In this document: piece after piece, positions 34,856 to 47,689 of the stretch | How positions within the stretch are numbered: the stretch's first letter is position 1 | Layout of the letters: each line of letters begins with the position of its first letter | NCBI GenBank assembly: GCA_050084985.1 | Contig: JBITNC010000001.1 | Span: 183,830,001 to 183,894,000 of the forward strand | Reading direction: 5' to 3' | DNA length: 64,000 nt | From: Nageia nagi | Lineage: Eukaryota > Pinophyta | Made by a program: the position numbers and the translations under genes | Notes under the pieces: generated by a model | Databases searched by the model: none | Seen by the model: the letters and a program-made list of their open reading frames with translations, nothing else | What the model was told of the DNA's origin: nothing

Positions 34856-37800
34856 TTAATTAAGGAGAGAAAACTTAATGAAAAATTTTTGGAGGACTAT
34901 AATATAATTAAATAATAAAGAAATAACAAAAATAGATTGCATAAACAAAAAGAATAAACCGAGCAAAAAACAATTTGGGCTAAAAAAGAATCCCTTATTT
35001 AAATGCTTGATTGTGAATAGTTGTAAAGAAAATTATCATGACAAATAATAATAAAAGATTAAAAATGGTGAGAAAATCATCAACATGTTCTCTTTGATAG
35101 TTCAATGGGATTTGATTTCCTTTAAATTTTTTATCAAGGATATCCAAAATACCCTTATAATTTGATGTAATATTAGAAATACCCTTAATTTTTTAGAAAT
35201 ATCATAAATGCCCGTATCACTTTGAACCTCTCATTCCATCTCAACTATAAATTCAAAAAAAATTATGTTTGAAATGAAATGCCCTATGCTCGTGCCTCAC
35301 TCACCTACCACTGCCCAACTAATCTACCCTTTTGCCTGTCCGAATTTCCAAGCCTATTTGGAGAATGTTGAGGGATGAAATCTTTTGAAGAGCAAAAACA
35401 AGATATTTGCATTGAAATACTCCACACTAAAAAAGCAAAAATAGTACTTGATCATAACTTACATCAAGTACAAGGAATCTACCATAATATGGGTAGCCAA
35501 CAAGAACAATCCCTTTGAGGGACAAAACCCAAAACCCATGCTTAAGACTCGACCCAAAGCCAACCTAATTCTAGAGAACACTACAGACTGGTCTCTCACT
35601 GTCTACCAAGGTTAGCGGAGTAGATCATATGAAACTTGAAAACAATGGTAATCTAATGTTACATAATAGAAGGAATGAGAATTTGTGGGAGAGTTTCAAT
35701 CACCCCACTCATACTATCATCTAAGGAGGTTATCTGCCAATGGGAAAATCACTCAAAAAATCCATAGAACAACTATCACAAGGATCATACATGCTCAAAA
35801 TGGAGCCAAAAAGTGTTGTCATCTATACAAATATTCCCTCATAAGGACCACACATTCTCAAAATAAGGCTGAAAAGTGTTATCTATGCGAATTGTCCTTC
35901 ACCTCTTCCCTATGGAGTATAAAGTATGAACTTACAACCCCTTGGAGGATTCCTCCACTTCTCCTAACTATGCATTCAATTTCACTTGTAATAACACCCT
36001 AATGTGGTACAATTTCCCAAGAGAGAGCATAGCCATGGAGCAAGACAACTCTACGAGTAGCCAATGCAATCAACAATCACAACATCGTGTACCCAATTCC
36101 TAGTGGATCATCCTTCAATTGAGGATGCCTTTTTCCATATCGTGAGACTGATAACAACGAAATAGGAAGATGGTGTAACAATGATTGTATAGAAGGGTAT
36201 TTTGGATATTTTCCTTAGCTTGAAGAATCTTAAATTATTTTTTAAAAAGATGAAAAATATAAAATGCACTGAATAAAAAAAAAAATCGAGTTATCTTCAT
36301 ATCTACACCCAAAGAAGAAAGTTATCTCTAAATTAAACTTAATGCAACTAAGAGCATACTAAGAAGGATAAATAGAAAATAAGAGGATTGTTAAAATTGA
36401 TTTTGATGGCATCTAAAAGAAAATCCCAAACAATTGCAAGCTCAAAGTTATTATAAACTCCTAATTTAGACGTATAAGAAGTAATACTTACAATAACACA
36501 AACTTGTTGAACAATCAAAGGGTGCTCATATCTATAAAACCTAACAATGAATGAACTAATAAGAGAAAATCTAACAAAATACTTTAAAATCTATATGCAT
36601 TTCTTCGTACAATTTATATAGAATTTATGCATATAAAGGATTTGATGTTTAAGCTGATATTTATTTGAATGTCAATTATATTTTATTTGTAATTATTCTT
36701 CATACAATTTATAGGATTTATGCATATGAATGATTCAATTTATGTTGATATTTATTTGAAAGTCAATTATGCATTTTTTGTAGTTATAAATATTGCTTTC
36801 AAGTTCAATCCTCAATAGTATTAGGTGAATACAAAAAAAAAAATCATAACTATAAACTTAAATGAATTTTTCTTTTTGGAAGAAATAAAACAATTCAACC
36901 AAAAGAATACTACCAATAATGAACAACCATTTCATTAAAAAATAAATGCTTTATATTTGCAATTACATTTTTATCGTGTGTTATAATAAACCTAAACATC
37001 TATTGTCATGGAAGAAACACTTAAAAATTCAAATGAACAATATACATTTATAAAAATAAGTATTTTAAACATACAATTTTATTTTACGATGTGCCATACA
37101 ACTCTAAAGATTTTCTGTAACAAGCTTAAATGTTTATCATCGTGCAGGAAACAAACACATAAACCAAAGAAACACACTCAATGCAGAATAAAAACATTCA
37201 CTTATTTTGCATCTAAAATTCAAAACAAAACAATGCTTACACACTCATAAGGGCATAAATGCGAATAGGAACATACAATAAATACTTATTTACTCTGGAA
37301 TTTTCATTTAATCAGCATGCGAAACAGAAATCGCTATTGTGCACGGCTAATTGAAATTTTGGCAAACATTCATCAGAGGGTAGAGCAGTAGAAAATGTTA
37401 CTAATGGCACCAAAATCTTCATATTTAATTAGATTGATAATAAAAAGTACTATAAATATGAAGATATAAAACATTTATATACAATCTTCGTCATCGATGT
37501 CTTATTTTTACATAAACATTTATTTGGAAAAATTTTAAAAGATGAAAGATTTAAAGCAACTACAACGTACACATACAAACACAACTAAATCAATAATTAA
37601 TATGTAAATTTGATTTTTGGCAAGAAATTAAGAAGAGTGATTAATAGTGCCAAATTCAAAAGATTTACTTTGAACAAAAAATCTTAAGCCCATGAATGAA
37701 CAATAAATTAAACAACCCCCAAAAAATTATATAAACACATGAATGGTGGATATTTCATCTCTAAACATTGAACACCCACTAATACACAACAAATTAAACC

Positions 37801-38639
37801 AACCCAAATTAAATAAACATGAATTGTTATATATAAAACCAAAACAAAACAAATTTGTATGAACAATAACAAGATTCACAGCCTAACTAAAAATTTGGAA
37901 CACAACATAAACATGAATTGTTATCCGTAAATACTTGAACCACATGCCTAACTTGTTCTTCTGCATTATGTCGTACATTGTACCTGACTGTTAAACTATT
38001 TGAAAATGCAGTACTGGATGAATAAAAAGAAGAGAGCCAGATACTCATATAAGTTACAAGTGAGACCCTAAATTGAACTTACAACATACTACAAAATTAG
38101 TATAAAGATGAAATATAGCAATTGCAATTACTGCCAAAAAAAACATTGCATTTGAAATTGAAAAGACAAAAGAAAACATTCTCCCCTCTTAAATCCACTT
38201 TGTGTGAAAAACATGCCTTCACATTTCTTTTCCTTGAAAATTGCAATCAAACTGCTAGAAGTTAGAGTTCTATAAAATAAACAAACAAAAAACAAACAAA
38301 CAAAAGAAACTCCCTGGAGTATCGTAAATTGAATTAACAAACAAAAAAGAATAACTCAAAAAATAAAGCAGTCTTGTTTTCAAGAACCATTAAGTTAGAG
38401 CAAAACATACATAATAATCGAGCATAATATTACACCTAACAATGATTCAAATACATAATAGTCGAGCATATATTTCACGTAACCATGATTCAAACGCATA
38501 AAATGAAATTAAGTGCGGCATCATACCGATCACATAATATTTCCAAAGCAAGATCATTTCAAATTCAGAAGTTCAAAATATACCCTTGATATACATAAAT
38601 AGATCAGAATACATACCTATGTCTTCCATGAGTGGTTAG
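34856..38639. other. Unassigned DNA; one 95-bp tandem duplication
   Basis: Mostly AT-rich. Bases 35280-36130 are less AT-rich and have a 105-codon plus-strand open frame (35685-36002) without recognisable domain; it contains an imperfect duplicate of about 65 bp, so its openness may be chance. Bases 36601-36695 and 36696-36785 are a diverged 95-bp tandem duplication. No transposon domain was identified. Confidence 0.45.
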
Positions 38640-38960
38640 GCCTTTGCAGCTCTATTCATTTAAAATTTTAAACCATGCTAATTGATCATCCAAAATGAGA
38701 GCCAGTTTAAGAGCTTGAACATGATAAATCACCTGCAAAAACATGGAGTAGGAGTTAGACTCCCCTTGTCTATTTCTTTCCCGACAGTTCCAGCCTGCTA
38801 TCGCCTTCCTCTTGCATTGCTTCAACTGCAAAATTGAAGCCCTCAACAATCCATCTCGATTAGATATATATGCGACGTACATTAACATACGGCAAAAGAG
38901 TGAGGTGGCGCCGTCGTTTAGAGACTTGAGGATGGTGCGCAGAGTTTTGAGGTCTGTGAC
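38640..38960 (-). other. Possible host-gene exon fragment (uncertain)
   Basis: This short island is GC-richer than its surroundings. On the minus strand an AG acceptor-like site at about 38959 is followed by VTDLKTLRTILKSL and DGATSLF. An open frame of 78 codons starts at 38888 and ends at 38652. A GTATGT donor-like site lies near 38891, and tttttgcag (near 38736) looks like a second acceptor. The DLKTLR-x-L stretch is faintly like a segment of XPF/UVH1-type repair nucleases, but the match is too short to name it. It could also be random or transposon-derived. Confidence 0.25.
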
Positions 38961-39696
38961 CTTTTAATAAATAATAAATACTAGAAAAATCAAACACAAC
39001 ATATGTATTAAGACTATGTATAAGTAGTTTAAAATATATAAAATTTTATATTTAATAAAATATGTATTTTTATATCAGTCAACTATGCATTAAAATGTTA
39101 AATTTATTGCTTAAAATTTGAAAGGAACGTAAATTAAATAGTAATTGTATTGGTAAAAAAATTAATGAATAGATTTAATGTAAAATGGATTTAAGGTCTT
39201 GAAATGAACTAATTTTACAATTAAAATTATAATACTTGTATAAATAGGGTGCAAATGCATTGTGTTCATGTTATAATTTTATATAGAGATTGTATGGTGT
39301 AAATTTTAACTTATCCAATGAATAAATCAATGTATAAACTCTTAGTTTTATACTCAAAATATTTATGATTTAATTGCTTTTCAATGTAATGTATTTTAAA
39401 GTTATAATATTGTTATAACTAGAGAATTTTAACACTACTCTCCTTCCAACTCCTATATTCGTCAATTCATTATTATCAATAATCTTGAAAGAAAATGAAT
39501 TGTGATCTCTTAATCATTTTGTGTAGAATTTGTAATTGATTATAATGCTTTTTTATTTTATTTTTTTATTAGATTGGGGTCAAATCATGCTTTTCACTTC
39601 CATTGTAACCTTTAATGCACTGAATTAAATATTGTGTCTGAGAGTGTTGGTGCGAACATGCGCTCCATTCCACGAACCCCTTGAACCTAGGTCTCC

Positions 39697-39713
39697 ATGT
39701 CCAAATTGGACAT
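39697..39713. repeat. Short palindrome
   Basis: atgtccaa-a-ttggacat, an exact 8-bp stem with a one-base centre, in a less AT-rich patch (39640-39740). Confidence 0.85.
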
Positions 39714-40020
39714 TTCCACCAATAGGTCAAGCCTCATAGGCTAATAATAATGCTTTTTTTACTTCATTTATATTTAGCATATTTTATGAGTGACCATTAT
39801 TTTTTAAATCTAGAAAAAATTGAACTATTTACTTATTTGCGAATCATAGTTCAAAAAAAATTAAACTTTCTAATATTATTACTACCATTACAAAGGTGCT
39901 TTTATAAATATCAATAAAAGAAAGTGTGAAAACTTTAAAGGTGGAACACTTGAAATAACTAATTGAGCAAGAGAATACTTATGTTTTTGCATTACACTAT
40001 GTAGCTTGATGATTGTGCAT

Positions 40021-40413
40021 CTACTAGAAGAAGAGATCATGTTTCCACAACATCTAAAAGAATATTATACATTTGGAAAATAAGAGATTATATTTTTACA
40101 ATATTCAAATGATCTTGTTGTTGTCCTTGATATTACATTCGTTGTGTTCTTTATTATTTACATGCGATATCCTTTTTAAGATATTGGTTTGGCTTATAAT
40201 TTGTTGGTTAATTTTTTATATGATAAGATTAATTTTCCTCATTTGATTATTATCAAGGCATGAATAATTTCTAAAAGAAGAGATCATTTTTTACAATATT
40301 TAGATAAATATTATGCATTGTAAAATAAGAGATTATTTCGTCATAACATTCACATGATCTTATTGTTGTTCCTTACATTATATTTGTTGTGTACTTTATT
40401 ATTAACATATGAT
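40021..40413. repeat. Diverged duplication, period about 247 bp
   Basis: Both halves share ctaaaagaagagatcat, aaaataagagatta and gttgtgt-ctttatta in order. Confidence 0.7.
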
Positions 40414-40421
40414 AGTTTAAC

Positions 40422-40423
<2 letters not shown>

Positions 40424-40464
<41 letters not shown>
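40424..40464. repeat. (TA)n microsatellite
   Basis: About twenty TA units without interruption. Confidence 0.95.
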
Positions 40465-40466
<2 letters not shown>

Positions 40467-40929
40467 GATGAATTAATTCTTTTAATTTGGCCACTATTAA
40501 GGCGTGATTAAATTCTACTGGCTTTTTTTTGTTTGTATATTATGAGCATTTCAATAAAAACAATGTATGATGTTCATTTATATGAACAAAGTTAAATATA
40601 TCAATTTGAATAATGATATGTTTGTAGCCTAAGGATGGATTTAAAATACATTCTTCCCTTGTATTCGTTTATGTTATAATCGATATTTAACTTTGAGTGT
40701 TTTTTTCTACATTTGCCCTTGAGTGTATATAATGTGGAGGCACATGATTTAAAATAATATTTTTTTATAATCATAAAACATAAAGATAATAATTCTTTAA
40801 CTTGAACTATAAAAAATAGATATATACAAACTTATTCTTAACTTAGAGGTTCCAACTTCATAAAAATGATTAAAACACGTTAGAGGTTTTAATATTATAT
40901 TATAATATCTAAAAGTTTGTTCAATATCA

Positions 40930-41050
40930 ACTCATGTTAGGGGTGTTGGGAGAACAAGTGGGTGTGAAATCTCTCAAATGTTGAAAAGATAGGTACAAGT
41001 TCAAATCTCCTCCCCTCATATGTAGGTGATATGCAAAGTCCAATTGAGAA
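40930..41050 (+). other. Candidate tRNA-like SINE head
   Basis: A less AT-rich patch has ggtacaagttcaaatctcc (40992-41010), close to the B box of a tRNA promoter (GGTTCRANNCC). An A-box-like stretch (agaacaagtggg) lies about 40 bases before. No cloverleaf, poly(A) end or target duplication was confirmed. Confidence 0.3.
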
Positions 41051-41276
41051 TTGTTAGGTTTATTAGTATGGGTAGGGTCAAGTGTGACTACTAAGTGAAT
41101 TTGACATAAAAGAACTCTCTAGACATAGAATCTAATTCCAAAGAATAAAACCACAAGGATGGAACTCTAATAAAAACATAATAATTATTCAATTGAAAAA
41201 GCTAATAATTCATGGGTAAAATGTGAGTAAACTAAAATTATTTTATATGGGAGAGAGGGATGTTATGGATAACATG

Positions 41277-41302
41277 CACACACACACACACACATATATA
41301 TA
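41277..41302. repeat. (CA)n(TA)n microsatellite
   Basis: About nine CA units followed by TA units. Confidence 0.93.
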
Positions 41303-41393
41303 GTGATGATGGAATATAATTAAGTGTATGGGATCATCGTCTAGTCTTTTATTACATTCATGATATGTAAAAGGAAAAGATTAGTTACCTTGC

Positions 41394-43160
41394 TTATAGA
41401 AATAAGGATATAACAAGAATTATGAGATACAATTTCAAGTGTATGATATTCACTAAATACATGTTTAATCTTACTATAGTAAAAATAATGGTCATAACAA
41501 GAAGAACTAGCATGATAGTTTCAACCTTTAACACACATAAGACCTTTGCATAAATTGTATGTACTCTAACCTGCATTACATGATGGCACTTTGATCCATC
41601 AGAATATAGACTCCATGCATCCACTTCATTCACTCCTTATGCCATGTAAATAGATTCATTCAAAAATTGTTCTTTATCTTCATTCACATTTTCACTTAAC
41701 AATGCATCTACAAAAAAATCGAACATAATTTTCCCTTTTACATCTTTTTCTTAATGAAGATCGAATCAAACATATATAATAGTGTTACCCACTTTACTAT
41801 CCTTCCTAGCAGGTATGGCTTAGACAAAAAGTACCTCAATGACTCAGCTTGTGTGATGACATATGTCATGTTATTGAGCATGTAATGTCTCCATTTTTCT
41901 ATCGAAAATACAATTGCATAAGAAATCTTCTCTATCGGAATATACTTTATTTCATATTCCAGTAATATTTTATTGATGTAATATATAACTCTCTCATTCT
42001 TGTTATTGTCATTTTGGCCCAACATTTCCCCTAAGGCATGCAAAATTGTTGAGACATATGAGAACACTAACTTTTTATGATCTAATAGAGTTATAATTGG
42101 AGGATTCAACAATATTTCTTTATTCCATTAATATTTTTTGACAATCATCATTCCATTTGAATTTGATATCTTTTTTCAATAAATGAGAAAATAGAGCACA
42201 TCTATAAACTAGTTACAAAATGAATCTTCTTATTGCTTGGATCTTACCTTGTAAACTTCTTAGCTACTTTAGGTTTTTGGGAGGTTGTATATCTGAAATT
42301 ACGTTTACTTTCTTTGGATGTACCTGTATTCTTCTTCTTGAAATAATGTGTCTTAACAACTTTCCTAGTGTAACTCCAAATACATACTTTTGTGTCTTGA
42401 ATCTTAAATTATGCTTTTCTAACCTCTCAAAAATATCTTCTACTATTTTATGATGAGGCCATGAAACATGGGTACCATTGCACATGAAATGTGGCTCCTG
42501 TATTCTTCTATACAAATGGAATCACTTTGTAACAAAATGTGCCCCATGCAATGGTGAACGTTATTTTATATTGATCTACTAGGTTAATTTGTATTTAATT
42601 GTAATATAAAAATCCATTCATGAAAGATAAGATCTCATATCCTACCACTCTATCATGTCAATGTTTGGCAATGGAAAATCATCATTTGGGCATGCTTTGT
42701 TAATATATCTGAAATCTATGTAAATTATAATTCTCTGGTTGGCTTTATGACTAGAACAACATTTGAGATCCAAGAAAAGTAGTCAATAGGCTAGATAAAT
42801 CCAACTGCTAAGTACTTAAAATCCTTCGCTGATAAGGTTTTCTTGAGATGCATCTTCCTAATTTTTTGCTTTATTAGCTTTGCATTATCCCAAACAACCA
42901 AACTATGAGATATGAACTTAGGATCCAAGCTATTCATATCTACATATGACCAAGCGAATACCTTCTTACATCTCAATAATATTTTCTTGTACATCTCTTT
43001 CTCTTCTATTATGAAATCTTATTTGATATTTATTATTTTAGGCTCTTCTTCAGTTCTAATATTTACATGCATAACTTCTTCAATTAGGGCTTATACTTTA
43101 ATGGTTAGTTGTGGTGGGATAGGAAGGATACCTTACCCTATACCAATAAGTCATCAGCTA
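41394..43160 (-). pseudogene. Gypsy RT and RNase H remnant, element F
   Basis: On the minus strand, 42994-42791 opens with CKKVFAWSYVDMNSLDPKF and KMHLKK, the RT start of Tat-like elements. Near 42700-42560 the frame is badly shifted. HVSWPHHKIVEDIFERLEKH (about 42470) takes the place of the YVDD region, so the active site is lost. VFGVTLGKLLRHIISRR follows. First RNase H: 42112-41738, an open frame of 124 codons with NERVIYYINKILLEYEIKY and EKWRHYML. Then SLYSDGSKCHH (41633-41394) begins the second, plant-type RNase H, decayed after the DGS block. Integrase was not found. Confidence 0.87.
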
Positions 43161-43472
43161 TGATCTTATTGAATCAAGATCATCAACATTAGTGTTGTAA
43201 AATAATAATGTGGTCATTTTTACTTTTTCTTGTTTTTACTTTTCTTGTCTTCTTTTTCTTTCTGTGTGAAAAGATTGAATGGACCAACGGATTTAATTGA
43301 TGACTTGATGGATAGTAAGATCAACAAATTCTCAAAGTGATTCTCATCAAATTCATGATTTTTAAGAATCGCATCTCCATCTACACTAATAATTGATTTT
43401 CACAAATGGAATTATTCTTTCCAAAGGTAGAGCCAATTGAAATTGGTTTTCATCTTCACCTTTGTACTTGTA

Positions 43473-43490
43473 ATTCTTGTTAAGGTTTTC
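43473..43490. repeat. Left target duplication of retroposon I (18 bp)
   Basis: attcttgttaaggttttc, identical to 61831-61848. A run of eight T follows directly, the poly(A) end of a minus-strand insertion. Confidence 0.85.
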
Positions 43491-43953
43491 TTTTTTTTGT
43501 TGATATTGGAGGTGGTTTAAAAAACCAAAGTCTAGGTTTTGAACGGCCCCTGATACCTTTTACATCGAAAGAGGTTTTGAAATTATCCTTCAACCTCCCT
43601 AGGGCACGAACAAACAAAAATCCCTTTAACCTAGGGAGGGCACGAACAATTCAAAACCTGGAAGTATTAGCCCTAATTCGAAAACTTGTAAATTTCTTAA
43701 AATTTACTTTGAAAAGCATTTATACTTTCGAATTTGATTCAAATCCCCATGGAGATTTGAATTTTGAAAACTTCCCACTTAGATGAAGTTTGTAGTTGAG
43801 CCTTAGAAGTGTTGTTACTAGTCTTCACACCTAAAAAATCTGACAATTGTATAGATATGCTAAGTAAAACTCAATTGCTAGTTACATGAGCTGAGTGAAT
43901 CGATCCATCCTTGTAGCACTCTGACTACTAGCTTTAAACCAGTTCCATCAAAC

Positions 43954-44373
43954 TATTAGAATTTGTAACATAATATTGTGTAATATTTCTCTTTAATGTA
44001 AATTCACTTAATACTTCAAGTATTATTAGATACCTTAAAGTATTAAGGGAATAAAAATAGAAGGATTAAAAATAAGTATAAGTTTAAAATTAGGTAAAGG
44101 ATTAAAAATGGAAAAGGGATTAATTATAGAGTGGGTTTCTTCTTATAAAAAGAGAAGAACCCTCCCTTTCTCTAGTTACACTATTGTAATGCAAGCTTTG
44201 CTGTAGGTTTAGAGTGTGAGAAAGAGAAGAGATTTTGTAAAAGAGGTCCTTGAGAATAAGATCTTAGTTAGTGGACATACTCCTAAGGAGGGAGGAACCA
44301 CTTTATATCTTGTGTTATTTTTGTGATTGATTTTAGTTATTGTGCTACTATGTTGATGTTGAAAATGCCTTCT
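43954..44373 (+). repeat. 5' LTR of element C, 3' end and primer site deleted
   Basis: It opens TATTAGAATTTGTAAC (TG mutated to TA) and matches 60070-60475. The two LTRs part after gccttct (44367-44373). The last 45-50 bases of the LTR and any tRNA-Met primer site are absent, so a deletion reaches into the leader. The conserved motif is at 44272-44303. Confidence 0.85.
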
Positions 44374-46757
44374 TTCTCCATTTCTCCTCTTTCTCCATCT
44401 ACTTTGTTGAGTTAAAAGGGTTTGAAGGTATAATTTCCCTCCTACCTTATCCATTATCAAATTTCGCTTCATTATTAACCATTTGGTTTCTTGATTATCA
44501 AGTTTAAGTTTAGCAAAGTTTGATTAAAGTAGATAATACATTGTTGTTATACTAACATGTTAGTTTAAGTTAATGGTATTGCTATGCATTATTTTAGTTT
44601 ATTGAGTTGCAATTTTTAAAATAAAATTGCAATGTGTAGCAATAATAGGCAAGTTTTGAATAAATTTAACAATAATAGGTTATTATATCTTAAATTTGCA
44701 AGGTTTTACTTAGTGAAAAGGTTGATAAAATTTTTACAATTTTTTTTATTATAATGTTATTATTGCAAATTTTTTACATACTAATATACATGTAAAAATT
44801 AAAAAAAAAAAACACATTTAAAATATATATATATATATATATTACAATTTTAATAAAAAAATTATTTTTGACAATAAATTGTAAATCTTTAAAAATCTAT
44901 TTTTTTATTTAAAAACAAAAAAACACTTTTTTTGTCTTTAAAAATCTGTTTAAAATAATTTTTTATATATAAATTTTTTAGTTTTTTTCTTTAATTATTT
45001 AAAGTGTTTTTCCTAATTTTACCAAAAAAAAAATTAGCTGGATGTGTGCAACCCTTGGCTGGCCGCCCCCCAAAAGGGGCGTGTGCAGCCGGGCGCACAA
45101 CCCCTTAAAAGGGGCATGCGCAGCCTAATGGGGTGAGCAAACTCCTCTATTTTTTAATGTTTATTTATTTATTTATTTTTAAATGTTTTAATTTTAAAAA
45201 AAAAATTATATAATAATTTCAATTTTTTTCCTTAATTTAAGTTTTTTTATATAAGTTTTTTTTTTAAATTTTTATATATATGTTTTTTTTTTTTAATATA
45301 ATAATAATAATAATAATAATACTAGTACCTATTTAAAAATGGAGAATCTGTTTTTAAGAAAGGGGAATTATTTTTTAAATCAATTTTTTTTCAAGGGGGG
45401 ATTTAAAAAAAAAAAACTCCTTAAGGGAATCTTATTTTAGAAAGGTGTGTATTTTTAAGTAAATACTTTATTTACTATTTTTTTAAAGTGTAAGTTATTT
45501 TAAGGAACTTATTTTAGCATGCCATTAAGATAAAGGTGGATTAATTATGCATAATTTAGTAATTTTATGAATGGATTAGTGTTAATTAATTATGCATGAA
45601 TGGATTAATTGTATGTATGCATATATTAATATTTTTTTATCTTAAAGCATGTTTGATGCATACATGTGGTTGGATAAAAATTTTAAATGCATGCTTTAAT
45701 ATTTTTTATTTTGTCCTGGTGCATGTTTTTTGCTAAGTTGGATAAAAAAATTAATGCATGATTTAATATTTTGTCTTAATGCATGTGAATGGATAAAATT
45801 TTCTTAAATATTTTTGCCTTATCTTTTGATAATAAATTGCAAATAATGAACTATTTTAAATCCATTTTTTAAGTAACAAGGGGTATAATTCCTCATTTTT
45901 GATAATGAACCTTTGTAAAGAGATCCATTAAGGGTTGTGACAAAACCTATTGGACTCTTAGGCTCATTTGTTATTACTTAAAATTAATGAACTTTTATAA
46001 AGATGTCCATTAGAGGCTGTAACAAAATCCATTGGACTCTTTGGTTCATAATCATGGATGATGTGGGATGTAGTTTCATTTTTAAAAACACTTCATTTGT
46101 TTTGTACTTTTACTTTATATGCAAAGTACGTAAACATTGAAAATTGCTTCCCCTTAAAATGAACACATCTACATATTTTTTTTGCAACATGACTTGTTCG
46201 GGGAGCCATGAGGTGAGGATAAGGCGGATTAGAGCCTTTTAATTTGATGATCCAAATGGTGAAAGTCTATACTTCTTAATTGCCTTTAAATCCTCTATTG
46301 GTCTGGATTTAACTCCATATAAGTAGACAGACATGTGTGTAGTGATACCACATGCCCGTTCATCCATTCAGAGATTATCCTGATAACTTAGGAGGAAAAC
46401 TAAAAACTTAATCAAGATAATTAATTTAGCCAATCCAACATACATCATAACCTTGAAAAATAGCTAGTAGTTCTCCTTGAGAGAGTATATCATTGCCCAA
46501 GTTGAACTGGTTGAAAATTGATAGGACCTGGGCTCCTTGAGGACATCTAGATAAAGGCCTAATTTTAGATAAGAAAATAAGCTTCAACTTTTCTCTCTCT
46601 TTGATTATACTTAGTGATGAAGATGTTGGATGCATGATTATTTTTCTTACTAACAATTTAGGTATTTGATTTGTTGGTTAGTTTTTAAATATGTATTTAT
46701 TTCTAAATGCAACATGTATGCTTACATTATTTATCTCTTTCATATTATTTTGTAATA
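44374..46757 (+). other. Leader of element C, with a GC-rich hairpin cluster
   Basis: About 2.4 kb without coding frame. It contains very A/T-rich DNA, (AT)n near 44823-44842, (ATA)n near 45295-45321, and a sharply GC-rich island at 45036-45140. Two diverged copies of a stretch with cattggactctt occur at about 45907-45970 and 45985-46048. 46190-46490 matches the leaders of A and B. Confidence 0.7.
45064..45114. repeat. GC-rich hairpins in the element C leader
   Basis: cgcccc-ccaaaa-ggggcg (45064-45081) and cccctt-aa-aagggg (45101-45114) are exact stems. gtgc...gcac between them makes a third. Confidence 0.85.
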
Positions 46758-47660
46758 ATGGGAGACTCTTTTGCATCCAATCATATCTTGGATGGTTTCA
46801 ACTATGGTATTTGGGAACCAAAGATGAAGGCAAAACTTCAAGCATAAAAACTAGGGATGATTGTCAATGAAAACCAAGTTACTCCATCTAGAGAGAAAGA
46901 ACTTGAAGCTTATAATACTAAAAATGATTTGGCAACATCTATAATCTTTCATGCAATTTTAGATGAAATCCTTCTCATGATATCTTCTTCAAATACTGCA
47001 CAGAAAGTTTGAGATAAACTAAAGAGTATCTACCTTGGTACTAAATTTTTTAGGAGGTTTACAATTCTTCAAAAGTTGCTTAAATCATGTTAAGAGAAAA
47101 ATGAAAGTGTGGCTATATATCTAAATAAGGTTGTTGACCTTAGAACTCAACTTGTGGGGTGTGGTTGCAATTGGATCAACGATGAGTTTTTGACTTTTAT
47201 CATCCTCTAAAGCCTCTTTACTAAATTTAATCAATTTATGACTATTATTAAAACTAAACTTAATGATGAAAAAGAAGTGTTCTCCTTAGAAAATTTATCA
47301 AGGCTTCTCTTGAAGCATGAGGAAACACTTAACAATAAAGTGTTGATCACCACTCTTAAGGAGCCATCTATGGCTCTTGGTTCAATGAAGCCTTACTTCA
47401 AAAAGAAAAACCATAACTAAAAGAAAGGTTCTTATGCTCCTAAGAAGAACTTCAAAAATGATGGGAACAAGAAGAATTCTGATAATGGTAAGTCTAAGAA
47501 AACTAAAGCCAAATTTGATGCAAATTATAATTTTTGTAACTACTATGGTCATAAGGAAGTTGATTACTTCAAGAAAAAGAAAGATCAAAGTGAAAAAGGA
47601 TCTAAAAAATCAAACAAATCTAATAATAAGAGGAACAAGAATTTTGCTTATGTTGTTGCT
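46758..47660 (+). pseudogene. Copia gag remnant, element C
   Basis: This copy keeps the start: ATG at 46758 begins MGDSFASNHILDGFNYGIWE, the clearest gag N-terminus in the window. EPKMKAKLQA, then a stop, ELEAYNTKNDLAT and IFHAILDEILLMISSS follow. LNDEKEVFSLENLSRLLLKH (about 47251) matches A and B. Near 47520 FCNYYGHKEVDYF is a decayed CCHC knuckle; its later cysteine is tyrosine or phenylalanine. Lysine/asparagine-rich sequence precedes it. Four or more stops inactivate the frame. Confidence 0.85.
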
Positions 47661-47689
47661 GCCTTTTACTTTAAGTCTTGCACTTTGGT

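Larger units (their letters stand above)
38961..40929. other. Unassigned AT-rich DNA with local repeats
   Basis: No coding domain. It contains a 17-bp near-palindrome (39697-39713), a diverged duplication of about 150 bp (40021-40170 and 40268-40413) and a TA microsatellite (40424-40464). Confidence 0.45.

Noticed and set aside
35685-36002. 105-codon open frame as a host gene
   Set aside because: It has an internal imperfect duplication, no recognisable domain, and no splice or promoter signals I could defend.
39640-39740. tRNA-derived SINE on the minus strand
   Set aside because: ggttcaagggg does not complete a B box, and no A box was found; only the palindrome is reported.
44209-44472. 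Minus-strand open frame of 87 codons at the C 5' LTR
   Set aside because: It overlaps LTR and leader sequence, has no domain, and the 3' LTR does not keep it.
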